Source of the DNA: Streptomyces sp. L-9-10
Lineage (GTDB): Bacteria > Actinomycetota > Actinomycetes > Streptomycetales > Streptomycetaceae
DNA length: 64,000 nt
Direction of reading: 5' to 3'
NCBI RefSeq assembly: GCF_004151105.1
Contig: NZ_PHRF01000162.1
Coordinates: forward strand, 363,964-427,963
Part shown: positions 9,225 through 16,370 of the stretch, piece after piece
Layout of the letters: every line of letters begins with the position of its first letter
How positions within the stretch are numbered: position 1 is the stretch's first letter
Translations under genes and position numbers: made by a program
The notes under the pieces: model-generated
Seen by the model: the letters and a program-made list of their open reading frames with translations, nothing else
Database searches by the model: none
What the model was told of the DNA's origin: nothing

Positions 9225-10397
9225 ATGCCCGACCGTGCCCCGCAACCGGTGGAACGCCAGCTGCCCACCGAGGAGTCCCAGGATCTCGTCGCCCTCGTAC
9301 GCGACATCGTCCAGCGGGAGATCGCTCCCAAGGCGGCCGAGGAGGAGGACGCCGGGCACTTCCCCCGCGAAGTCTTCACCCTCCTCTCCGCGTCCGGACT
9401 GCTCGGCCTCCCCTATGACTCCGCCCATGGCGGCGGGGACCAGCCGTACGAGGTCTACCTCCAGGTACTCGAAGAACTCGCCGCCGCCCGGCTCACCGTC
9501 GGCCTCGGCGTCAGCGTCCACTCCCTCGCCTGCCACGCCCTCGCCGGCTACGGAACGAAGGACCAGCAGGCCGAGCACCTCCCCGCCATGCTGGGCGGCG
9601 GCCTCCTCGGCGCCTACTGCCTCTCCGAGCCCGCCTCCGGCTCGGACGCGGCCTCGCTCCGCACCAAGGCCGTACGGGACGGCGACGACTGGGTCATCAC
9701 CGGCACCAAGGCCTGGATCACCCACGGCGGCATCGCGGACTTCTACACCGTGCTCGCCCGCACCGGGCAGGAGGGCGCCCGGGGCATCACGGCCTTCCTC
9801 GTCCCCGGCGACGCCCCCGGACTGAACGCGGCAGCCCCTGAGAAGAAGATGGGCATGAAGGGCTCGCCCACCGCCCAACTCCACTTCGACGGCGTACGGG
9901 TGGCCGACGACCGCCGCATCGGCGACGAGGGCCAGGGCTTCGCCATCGCGCTCTCCGCCCTCGACTCGGGCCGCCTCGGCATCGCCGCCTGCGCCATCGG
10001 ACTCGCCCAGGCGGCCCTGGACGAAGCCGTCGGATACGCCACGGGACGGCGGCAGTTCGGCAAGCCCATCGCGGACTTCCAGGGACTGCGCTTCCTGCTC
10101 GCCGACATGGCCACCAGGATCGAGGCCGGCCGCGCGCTCTACCTCGCCGCCGCCCGGCTGCGCGACGCGGGCCGCCCGTTCTCCCAACAGGCCGCCATGG
10201 CCAAGCTGTTCTGCACGGACGCCGCGATGCAGGTCACCATCGACGCCGTACAGGTGCTCGGCGGCTACGGCTACACCGCGGACTTCCCGGCGGAGCGTTA
10301 TATGCGTGAGGCGAAGGTGCTCCAGATCGTCGAGGGCACCAACCAGATCCAGCGCATGGTGATCGCCCGCCACCTGGCGGGCCCCGAATCCCGCTGA
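9225..10397 (+). CDS. Acyl-CoA dehydrogenase
   Basis: 390 residues, the usual length of the family, with all three domains. FAD/substrate motifs are visible: AYCLSEPASGSDAASL and WITHGGIADFYTV in the middle domain, then RRQFGKPIADFQGLRFLLADM and VQVLGGYGYTADFPAERYMREAKVLQIVEGTNQIQR at the C-terminus, where Glu near 369 is the expected catalytic base. It oxidises an acyl-CoA to the enoyl-CoA with FAD in the cytosol. Chain length or branching cannot be read off. ATG with GGGAGGAG ribosome site. Stand-alone gene followed by a strong terminator. Confidence 0.93.
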   Translation: MPDRAPQPVERQLPTEESQDLVALVRDIVQREIAPKAAEEEDAGHFPREVFTLLSASGLLGLPYDSAHGGGDQPYEVYLQVLEELAAARLTVGLGVSVHSLACHALAGYGTKDQQAEHLPAMLGGGLLGAYCLSEPASGSDAASLRTKAVRDGDDWVITGTKAWITHGGIADFYTVLARTGQEGARGITAFLVPGDAPGLNAAAPEKKMGMKGSPTAQLHFDGVRVADDRRIGDEGQGFAIALSALDSGRLGIAACAIGLAQAALDEAVGYATGRRQFGKPIADFQGLRFLLADMATRIEAGRALYLAAARLRDAGRPFSQQAAMAKLFCTDAAMQVTIDAVQVLGGYGYTADFPAERYMREAKVLQIVEGTNQIQRMVIARHLAGPESR

Positions 10398-10402
10398 CCA
10401 CC

Positions 10403-10435
10403 GCGCGCACGCTGACGGGCGGTCAGCGTGCGCGC
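10403..10435. terminator. Strong bidirectional terminator
   Basis: Perfect 14-bp stem GCGCGCACGCTGAC / GTCAGCGTGCGCGC with a 5-nt loop, between the convergent dehydrogenase and zinc-ribbon genes. Confidence 0.8.
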
Positions 10436-10443
10436 CGGGAGAG

Positions 10444-10842
10444 CTACGCCGCGTGCCGCTGGAGGGCCGGCACCTTGAACGGGCGTGAGCCGGGACCGCC
10501 GACATGCGAGAACGGTTGCGTCCGCCAGTCGAGCCCCTGCGGCAGCGTCAGCAGCAGCGCGGTGTCCTGCTCCTGAGCCTCGGACGACGCGTCGGCGGCC
10601 GGAGCCTCCGACGCCGAACGGCCCGTACCGGCACAGACCGAGAGTACGAACGGATTCCACGGGGAAGGGCACAGCGCGTGCTCCGGCAGGACATCCTCGT
10701 CCGCCAGCAACGCGATTGGCTGCGCACAGTCCGGGCAGACGACCCGGTACATCTCGAAGGTGTCGTAGAAGTCGAGTTCGTCGGCGTCGACGAGCTCAAC
10801 GGGCTCCGGTTCGGTACGTCCGGCGCGCTTCAGGCTCTGCAT
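10444..10842 (-). CDS. Small conserved protein with zinc-ribbon-like cysteines, unknown function
   Basis: 132 residues, not recognised. The N-terminal third is acidic (VELVDADELDFYDTFEMY). A Cys-x2-Cys pair (VVCPDCAQP) and a third Cys in HALCPSPWNPF suggest a small metal site, though a fourth ligand is not obvious. The C-terminal half is of mixed, partly disordered composition. ATG at 10842 is preceded by GAGGGGGA with 8-nt spacing. It is divergent from the Lrp-type regulator at 11046 and shares its palindrome-rich promoter region, so it is the best candidate target of that regulator. Confidence 0.6.
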   Translation of the reverse strand: MQSLKRAGRTEPEPVELVDADELDFYDTFEMYRVVCPDCAQPIALLADEDVLPEHALCPSPWNPFVLSVCAGTGRSASEAPAADASSEAQEQDTALLLTLPQGLDWRTQPFSHVGGPGSRPFKVPALQRHAA

Positions 10843-10878
10843 GGAGACATTCCCCCTCGGGTGGGCCGACCAGGCTCT

Positions 10879-10970
10879 TGTGGTCTCGACCACAGCAAGC
10901 AATTCCCGTCGCGCGAGCCGGGTAACCGTAAGGTCTCGACCGACCCGCCCAGAGGCCTGTGGTCTTCGTC
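10879..10970. promoter_or_regulatory. Repeated GGTCTCGACC boxes in divergent promoter region
   Basis: Three related boxes sit between the divergent zinc-ribbon and Lrp genes. The first, TGTGGTCTCGACCACA at 10879-10894, is a near-perfect 16-bp palindrome. Its core GGTCTCGACC recurs exactly at 10932-10941, 50 bp away, and as GGTCTTCGTC at 10961-10970. The first box also matches the DasR consensus at 13 of 16 positions. Either Lrp autoregulation or DasR control would fit. Confidence 0.45.
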
Positions 10971-11045
10971 ACACGCCCCCTCGCGGGGCTCTTCGGCTCA
11001 CTCCCGACTGTGCTGGAAGCGGCCCGGGGCAATAGGTTGATCCGC

Positions 11046-11486
11046 ATGGAGGAGCTGGATCGTCAGATCGTGGAATTGCTTGTCAAGGACGGCCGGATGA
11101 GCTACACCGACCTGGGCAAGGCCACCGGCCTGTCCACCTCGGCGGTGCATCAGCGCGTACGCCGGCTGGAGCAGCGAGGCGTCATCCGCGGCTACGCCGC
11201 GGTGGTCGACCCGGAGCAGGTCGGGCTCCCCCTCACCGCGTTCATCTCGGCCAAACCGTTCGACCCCAGCGCCCCCGACGACATCGCCGACCGGCTCGCC
11301 GAAATCCCCGAGATCGAGGCGTGCCACAGCGTGGCGGGCGACGAGAACTACATCCTCAAGGTCCGGGTGGCGACCCCTCTGGCCCTGGAACACCTGCTCA
11401 CCCGCATCCGCAGCCTGGCCGGAGTCTCCACCCGCACGACGGTGGTGCTCTCCACCCCCTACGAGTCCCGCCCACCCAGTCTTTAA
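11046..11486 (+). CDS. Lrp/AsnC family transcriptional regulator
   Basis: 146 residues, the usual length. An N-terminal winged helix-turn-helix (LDRQIVELLVKDGRMSYTDLGKATGLSTSAVHQRVRRLEQRGVIRGY) is followed by an AsnC ligand-sensing domain (ACHSVAGDENYILKVRV...LEHLLTRIRSLAGV). ATG at 11046 has no Shine-Dalgarno but TAGGTT ends 7 nt upstream, a -10 element placed for a leaderless transcript. Lrp-type proteins bind amino acids and often control an adjacent divergent gene, here the zinc-ribbon protein. Confidence 0.9.
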   Translation: MEELDRQIVELLVKDGRMSYTDLGKATGLSTSAVHQRVRRLEQRGVIRGYAAVVDPEQVGLPLTAFISAKPFDPSAPDDIADRLAEIPEIEACHSVAGDENYILKVRVATPLALEHLLTRIRSLAGVSTRTTVVLSTPYESRPPSL

Positions 11487-11854
11487 TTTTTTGAGGGCTC
11501 GGTTCGCCTCCGGAAAGACCGCACCCGGAACGAATCGGCACCCCACCCCGACCTCCACCAGGGGCGGGCAGTGGGGGGCGACCACCGGGGGGAGGGGGTC
11601 GGGGGCGTAGGAGGTGCGTGTCCGGACACTGAAGCGTGATGTGTGGCGCGCGGACGCCCGAACCATCGTCGGGGCGGAGTCGCGCCGTAAATCGTGCCGT
11701 CCGGACATGTGCCTCCGGAGGCCCCGGCCCCCGGCACCACAACGGCGCACCCGCACCCCCACTGCACCCCGCACCCCCCGCCGGAGGCGCACCGCACCCG
11801 CACCACGACGAACCCCCCGCCGGACGGCGCACCGCACCGCGCGACACTGTCCCC
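11487..11854. other. Intergenic region with AT-rich tract and repeat element
   Basis: 368 bp between lrp and the amidohydrolase. Directly after the lrp stop comes TTAATTTTTTG, a rare T-run here that may end the lrp transcript. Repeat copy A follows (11562-11739), then a C-rich low-complexity stretch up to the amidohydrolase start. Overlapping open frames lack codon bias. Confidence 0.5.
11562..11739 (+). repeat. Dispersed intergenic repeat, copy A
   Basis: About 178 bp almost identical to 42221-42428 except for a 30-bp-class insertion there, and related in its ends to 41851-41996 in inverted orientation. Imperfect terminal inverted arms at 11610-11627 (GGAGGTGCGTGTCCGGAC) and 11699-11716 (GTCCGGACATGTGCCTCC) enclose a 71-bp core. 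The outer right side reads GGAGGCCCCGGCCCCCGGCA. No coding function. Confidence 0.85.
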
Positions 11855-13489
11855 ATGACCAACCGCACCGCCCCGGCCCACCGCACCACCCTCCTCCGCC
11901 GCGGCGAAGTCCACAGCCCCGCCGACCCCTTCGCCACCGCCATGGTCGTAGAACGCGGCCACGTCGCCTGGGTGGGCTCCGAAGGCGCCGCGGATTCCTT
12001 CGCCTCCGGCGTCGACGAGGTCATCGACCTCGAAGGCGCGCTCGTCACCCCCGCGTTCACCGACGCCCACGTACACACCACCGCCACCGGCCTCGCCCTC
12101 ACCGGTCTCGACCTGTCCGGCGCCCGGACCCTGCCGGAGGCGCTGGACCTCGTACGGGACCACCGCACCGCCCACCCCGGCGACCGGATTTTGCTCGGCC
12201 ACGGCTGGGACTCCGCCCGGTGGCCCGAGCAGCGCCCCCCGTCGCGTGCCGAACTCGACGACGCGGCCGGCGGCCGGCCGCTCTATCTGACGCGGATCGA
12301 CGTGCACTCCGCGGTCGTGACCACCGCCCTGCTCGATCTGGTCCCCGGCGTCACCTCGCTGACCGGCTATCACCCGGACGCGCCGCTGACGGCCGCCGCC
12401 CACCACGCCGTGCGCGCCGCCGCCCACGGGTCGGTCAGCGCGCGCCAGCGCACCGAGGCACAGCGGGCGGCCCGCGCCCGCGCCGCCTCGCTCGGCATCG
12501 GCTCGCTCCATGAGTGCGGCGGCCCGGAGATCTCCGACGAGGAGGACTTCACCGCACTGCTGCGGCTGGCCGAGGACGAGCCGGGGCCACGGATCCACGG
12601 CTACTGGGCCGAAAGGATCACCGACGAGAAGGGCGCCCGGCGTGTCCGGGAGCTGGGTGCCGCCGGAGCCGCGGGTGATCTCTTCGTCGACGGCTCCCTC
12701 GGCTCCCACACCGCCTCCCTGCGCGAGCCCTACGCCGACGCCGCCCACACCGGTACCGCCCAGCTCGACGCCGCCGCGATCGCGGCGCATGTCGCCATCT
12801 GTACCGAGGCCGGGCTCCAGGCCGGTTTCCACGCCATCGGCGACGCCGCGATCAGCGCCGTCGTCGAGGGTGTGCGCGCCGCCGCCGAGCGCGTGGGCCT
12901 CGCCCGTATCAGGGCGGCCAGGCACCGTGTCGAGCACGCCGAGATGCTCACCCCCGCGACCGTCGCGGCCTTCGCCGAGCTGGGCCTCACCGCCTCCGTT
13001 CAGCCGGTCTTCGACGCGTTCTGGGGCGGCACCGACGGTATGTACGCCCGGCGGCTCGGCGCCGACCGCGCCCGTACGCTCAACCCGTACGCCGCGCTGC
13101 TGCGCGCCGGCGTGCCGCTGGCGTTCGGCTCCGACAGCCCCGTCACCCCGCTGGACCCCTGGGGCACCGTCAGAGCCGCCGCCTTCCACAACACCCCCGA
13201 ACACCGGATCTCGGTACGGGCGGCCTTCACCGCCCACACCCGTGGCGGCCGGCGGGCCATGGGGCGGGACGACGCGGGTACGCTCGTGCCCGGCGCCCCC
13301 GCCGACTACGCCGTGTGGCGGACGGAGGAGCTGGTGGTCCAGGCCCCCGACGACCGGGTGGCCCGCTGGTCCACCGATCCGCGCTCGGGGACGCCGGGTC
13401 TGCCCGATCTGACGCCCGGCCGACCGCTGCCCGAATGTCTGCGGACCGTCGTCTCCGGACAAACGGTCTTCCTGCGACCGAACGAGTGA
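11855..13489 (+). CDS. Amidohydrolase family protein (YtcJ-like)
   Basis: 544 residues. The N-terminus is the small beta domain (RRGEVHSPADPFATAMVVERGHVAWVG) with the metal-binding strand FTDAHVHTTATG. Further metal or active-site motifs follow in YtcJ order: LHECGGPEI, FVDGSLGSHTASL, GFHAIGDAAI, HRVEHAEML and FGSDSPVTPLDPW. It should hydrolyse C-N bonds of a cyclic or linear amide in the cytosol; the substrate is unknown. The ATG at 11855 lacks a Shine-Dalgarno; GACACT ends 6 nt upstream, so the transcript may be leaderless. Repeat copy A lies just upstream. Confidence 0.88.
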   Translation: MTNRTAPAHRTTLLRRGEVHSPADPFATAMVVERGHVAWVGSEGAADSFASGVDEVIDLEGALVTPAFTDAHVHTTATGLALTGLDLSGARTLPEALDLVRDHRTAHPGDRILLGHGWDSARWPEQRPPSRAELDDAAGGRPLYLTRIDVHSAVVTTALLDLVPGVTSLTGYHPDAPLTAAAHHAVRAAAHGSVSARQRTEAQRAARARAASLGIGSLHECGGPEISDEEDFTALLRLAEDEPGPRIHGYWAERITDEKGARRVRELGAAGAAGDLFVDGSLGSHTASLREPYADAAHTGTAQLDAAAIAAHVAICTEAGLQAGFHAIGDAAISAVVEGVRAAAERVGLARIRAARHRVEHAEMLTPATVAAFAELGLTASVQPVFDAFWGGTDGMYARRLGADRARTLNPYAALLRAGVPLAFGSDSPVTPLDPWGTVRAAAFHNTPEHRISVRAAFTAHTRGGRRAMGRDDAGTLVPGAPADYAVWRTEELVVQAPDDRVARWSTDPRSGTPGLPDLTPGRPLPECLRTVVSGQTVFLRPNE

Positions 13490-13598
13490 CGTACGGACAT
13501 TTCGTGCCGCCGCCCGATGCCCGCCGGCCTCTGCCGCGACCTGCGGATCTTCCCCACTGACCTGGTGATTTGGGTCAACACCGCAGGTCAAACGACTA

Positions 13599-13629
13599 TT
13601 GACAGTAAGCAGCCACCGGCGGGTAGGTT
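13599..13629 (+). promoter_or_regulatory. Strong promoter TTGACA-N19-TAGGTT
   Basis: A perfect -35 TTGACA (13599-13604) and TAGGTT (13624-13629) with a 19-bp spacer. It lies about 460 bp upstream of ppm1. Just before it, TGACCTG and CAGGTCA form a 7-bp inverted repeat. Confidence 0.6.
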
Positions 13630-13635
13630 CGGCCG

Positions 13636-13860
13636 GGTCCACCACAGGACGTCCGTCCGGCAGCCTCCACGCAGTCGTCGAACGCCACTGGGTCATGGGG
13701 CGGTGTGCCGCACCGGCGCACCACCACTGGGAGCCAGGTCCAGCAGTCGCGTCTCGGGGGCGAGGGAAGGTTTCAGCCGGTCGGCAGGTGCGACCCCGGA
13801 TGGGGCCCGGCGTTCAGTAGACAACGGCTTTCGGTCGACCCGCAGCCAGCGGGTCCCAGG
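13636..13860 (+). ncRNA. Candidate structured small RNA or long leader, unidentified
   Basis: Begins at the expected start site of the promoter at 13599. It contains stable stems: GGTGTGCC / GGCGCACC (13702-13709 with 13715-13722, 5-nt loop) and GACCCGC / GCGGGTC (13837-13843 with 13849-13855, 5-nt loop), plus a repeated CCACTGGG on both sides of the first stem. I tested it by eye against RNase P RNA, tmRNA, 6S, cobalamin, SAM-IV and ydaO leaders and found no match. The 3' end is a guess. Confidence 0.3.
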
Positions 13861-14091
13861 TCGGCCCGAAGGACGCCGGGTCCCGATCCGCAGCAGGTGA
13901 TTCCTTCCGCTTCCCCCGGTTCCCTCCGGTTTCCCTCCGCCGGTCTGTGTTCCGTAACAAGATCTCCGGTTCCGTCCGCCATCTCCGGACATCACCGCCC
14001 ATCCCCACCGACACAGGGTCACCACGGTGGTCGTCGGCCATGGCGTGCTCGCTAAGCTGGGGCACCTGCGTACGGCGATTAAGGGGCAGCA

Positions 14092-14952
14092 GTGAACGAC
14101 GGTGGCCAGAGGCGGTACGGCCCGCTCGGTACAGCCTTGGTGATCATCCCGACCTTCAACGAGGCCGAGAACATCAGGACCATCGTCACCCGCGTGCGCG
14201 CCGCGGTGCCGGAGGCCGACATCCTCATCGCCGACGACAACAGCCCCGACGGCACCGGCAAGATCGCCGATGAACTGGCCGCCGAGGACAGCCATGTGAA
14301 GGTCCTGCACCGCAGGGGCAAGGAAGGGCTCGGTGCCGCCTATCTCGCGGGCTTCCGCTGGGGCATCGAGCACGACTACGGCGTCCTCGTCGAGATGGAC
14401 GCCGACGGCTCCCACCAGCCCGAGGAACTGCCCCGGCTGCTGACCGCGCTGAAGGGCGCCGATCTGGTGCTCGGCTCGCGCTGGGTGCCGGGCGGACGGG
14501 TCGTCAACTGGCCCAGGACCCGTGAGCTGATCTCCCGCGGCGGCAGCACCTACTCACGTGTCCTGCTCGGCGTCCCGATCCGCGATGTCACCGGCGGCTA
14601 CCGGGCGTTCCGCAGGGAGACCCTGGAGCGGCTCGGCCTCGACGCCGTCTCGTCCCAGGGGTACTGCTTCCAGGTCGATCTGGCCCGTCGCGCGATCGAG
14701 GCGGGCTGCCATGTGGTCGAGGTGCCCATCACCTTCGTCGAACGCGAACTCGGCGACTCCAAGATGAGCAAGGACATCCTCGTCGAGGCGCTGTGGCGGG
14801 TCACGGCCTGGGGCGTCGAGTCCCGGACGAACCGGCTGCTCGGCCGGAAGCCCGCCGGGTCCACCGGCGCCCGCCCGACTGGTACTGGCCCGACCGCGGC
14901 CGGACCGACCGGGACCGGATCCACCGGAACCGGATCCGCCGGATCCGCTTGA
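14092..14952 (+). CDS. ppm1: Polyprenol monophosphomannose synthase
   Basis: 286 residues, GT2 family. Motifs in order: LVIIPTFNEAENI, IADDNSPDGTGKIAD, GLGAAYLAGF, VEMDADGSHQPEELPRLL (the D-x-D metal site), LGSRWVPGG and DVTGGYRAFRRETLE. The enzyme moves mannose from GDP-mannose to polyprenyl phosphate on the inner face of the membrane, feeding protein O-mannosylation and lipoglycan synthesis. Only the glycosyltransferase domain is present, with no N-acyltransferase fusion. The last ~30 residues are a Thr/Gly/Pro repeat tail. GTG start with AAGGGG ribosome site. Followed by fxsA and rbpA, as in other Streptomyces. Confidence 0.95.
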   Translation: MNDGGQRRYGPLGTALVIIPTFNEAENIRTIVTRVRAAVPEADILIADDNSPDGTGKIADELAAEDSHVKVLHRRGKEGLGAAYLAGFRWGIEHDYGVLVEMDADGSHQPEELPRLLTALKGADLVLGSRWVPGGRVVNWPRTRELISRGGSTYSRVLLGVPIRDVTGGYRAFRRETLERLGLDAVSSQGYCFQVDLARRAIEAGCHVVEVPITFVERELGDSKMSKDILVEALWRVTAWGVESRTNRLLGRKPAGSTGARPTGTGPTAAGPTGTGSTGTGSAGSA

Positions 14953-15007
14953 TCATTCCGGTCGTCCCCATACGCCATCCGGACGCGTCCCCAGGCACAC
15001 TGGGAGT

Positions 15008-15607
15008 ATGACGACCGCGCAATCGCCCCGGACCGTTCCCAAGCGCTCACGCGCCCGAACTTTCATCCCGCTGGGCGTCGCCGCCTGGCTCGTGCTGGAG
15101 ATCTGGCTGCTGACCGTGGTGGCCGATGTGGCGGGCGGTCTGACCGTCCTGCTGCTGCTCGTGGGCGCGGTCGTACTCGGCGCGGTGGTCATCAAGAGCG
15201 CCGGCCGCCGCGCCTTCCGCAATCTCACCGAGACCCTGCAACGGCAGCAGCAGCGACAGCCGGGCGAGCCGACCGAGACCGAGAGCGGCACCGGCAGCAC
15301 AGGCAATGGTTTCCTGATGCTCGGCGGCCTGCTGATCATGCTGCCGGGGCTGATCACCGACCTCTTCGGGCTGCTCCTGCTCATCCCGCCGGTACGGATG
15401 GCGCTCAGCCGCTACACGGAGCGGTCGTTGGAGCGCCGGATGCGTGCCGCCGCCGTGCCGGGCAGCCTCGGCGACGCCTTCCAGCAGGCCCGGATGCGCC
15501 AGCCGGACGGCAAGGTGGTCCAGGGCGAGGTCATCAAGCACGACGACGAGGGGCGGAGCCCCCACCACCCCGGGGACGAGGGCCCGCGCCCGCCGCTCAC
15601 CCCGTGA
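15008..15607 (+). CDS. fxsA: FxsA family membrane protein
   Basis: 199 residues. Hydrophobic segments lie near residues 19-37, 41-61 and 101-130, and the FxsA signature GGLLIMLPGLITDLFGLLLLIPPVR is clear. E. coli FxsA relieves exclusion of phage T7 by F when overexpressed; its ordinary role is unknown. The C-terminal 60 residues are charged and cytosolic. The ATG has no proper Shine-Dalgarno, but CACACT ends 7 nt upstream, which hints at a leaderless transcript. Separated from ppm1 by 55 bp and convergent with rbpA. Confidence 0.9.
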   Translation: MTTAQSPRTVPKRSRARTFIPLGVAAWLVLEIWLLTVVADVAGGLTVLLLLVGAVVLGAVVIKSAGRRAFRNLTETLQRQQQRQPGEPTETESGTGSTGNGFLMLGGLLIMLPGLITDLFGLLLLIPPVRMALSRYTERSLERRMRAAAVPGSLGDAFQQARMRQPDGKVVQGEVIKHDDEGRSPHHPGDEGPRPPLTP

Positions 15608-15640
15608 GCTCCCGGCAGGGCACACCAAAGCGGTAGGGCA

Positions 15641-15697
15641 CACCAAAGCCGCGGGCCGCGTCACACAGGGAGTGTGACGCGGCCCGCGGCTTTGGTG
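15641..15697. terminator. Very strong bidirectional terminator, 26-bp stem
   Basis: 15641-15666 and 15672-15697 are perfectly complementary over 26 bp, with a 5-nt loop (AGGGA). It lies between convergent fxsA and rbpA. A 15-bp direct repeat, AGGGCACACCAAAGC, occurs at 15617-15631 and 15635-15649, so the left arm of the hairpin is partly duplicated. Confidence 0.9.
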
Positions 15698-15729
15698 CTG
15701 TTCGCTGTTCGTATGCGGTGGTTACGCGG

Positions 15730-16104
15730 TCAGGCGGACTTCCGGCTGTCCCGCGGATGCACGGCGATGTTCATGGCGCCGGAGCGCAGGACGGCCAGCC
15801 TCTCGGCCAGCACCTCCTCCAGCTCCTCGCGGGTGCGCCGCTCCATGAGCATGTCCCAGTGCGTACGCGCAGGCTTGCCCTTCTTCTCTTCGGGGCCATC
15901 CCCGTCCACCAGGAGTGCCTGGGCGCCACACGCCTTGCACTCCCACTCCGGCGGAATTTCCGCCTCTACCGAGAACGGCATCTCAAATCGATGGCCGTTC
16001 TGGCATGCGTACTCCACCGCCTGGCGCGGGGCCAGATCGATGCCGCGGTCCGTCTCGTAGCTGGTAACCACGAGTCGCGTGCCGCGGAGAGCTCGCTCAC
16101 TCAT
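15730..16104 (-). CDS. rbpA: RNA polymerase-binding protein RbpA
   Basis: 124 residues. The zinc-binding residues known for RbpA are all present: Cys34 and His38 in ACQNGHRFEM, Cys56 and Cys59 in ECKACG. The C-terminal sigma-interaction helix follows (ARTHWDMLMERRTREELEEVLAERLAVLRSG). RbpA binds RNA polymerase and the principal sigma factor HrdB and stimulates transcription, especially under oxidative stress. GGGAGG lies 8 nt before the ATG. A sigma-R-type promoter is found at 16166-16191. Gene order with fxsA and ppm1 agrees with S. coelicolor. Confidence 0.97.
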   Translation of the reverse strand: MSERALRGTRLVVTSYETDRGIDLAPRQAVEYACQNGHRFEMPFSVEAEIPPEWECKACGAQALLVDGDGPEEKKGKPARTHWDMLMERRTREELEEVLAERLAVLRSGAMNIAVHPRDSRKSA

Positions 16105-16165
16105 GAATCGTGCCTCCCGGGCTTGTCGCCCACAGGACAGGTGTCGCTGTCGTCGTCATCCGGTC

Positions 16166-16191
16166 AACGTCCGGTCGGCGGTAAAGATTCC
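16166..16191 (-). promoter_or_regulatory. Sigma-R (SigR) promoter of rbpA
   Basis: On the minus strand, GGAAT (16191-16187) and GTT (16168-16166) with an 18-bp spacer match the sigma-R consensus GGAAT-N18-GTT exactly. The expected start site is about 55 nt upstream of the rbpA ATG. rbpA is an established SigR target in S. coelicolor, which supports the call. Confidence 0.85.
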
Positions 16192-16370
16192 CGTTCCGGG
16201 TCATGCGTCGCCCGTCTGTGCCGCTGGTCATTCCAGGATTGCGTACCCACCAGCGCCCGGTTTGTCACATCTAACGGGAGATGTCACCCAGCGTTTTCGT
16301 TTCTCGACTACGCAGTAACGGTCCGCCTGGCAGGCCAAACGCGTACACTACCGCCCTTTGACTTCAACGT

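Larger units (their letters stand above)
13490..14091. other. 602-bp non-coding stretch upstream of ppm1
   Basis: Open frames here have no codon bias. The stretch holds a strong promoter (13599-13629), a hairpin-rich part to about 13860 and a pyrimidine-rich tract at 13905-13950. A second promoter-like TAAGCT near 14053 is suitably placed for ppm1. Confidence 0.6.

Noticed and set aside
11508..11854. Coding sequence across repeat copy A
   Set aside because: Open frames on both strands lack codon bias, and the same frames appear at 42.2-42.6 kb only because the DNA repeat is shared.
13640..13900. Cobalamin or SAM-IV riboswitch, RNase P RNA or tmRNA ahead of ppm1
   Set aside because: CCACTGGG and AGCCAGG fragments resemble parts of a B12 leader, and GGTTCGGCC...CCACCA resembles a tRNA-like end, but the rest of each consensus is missing.
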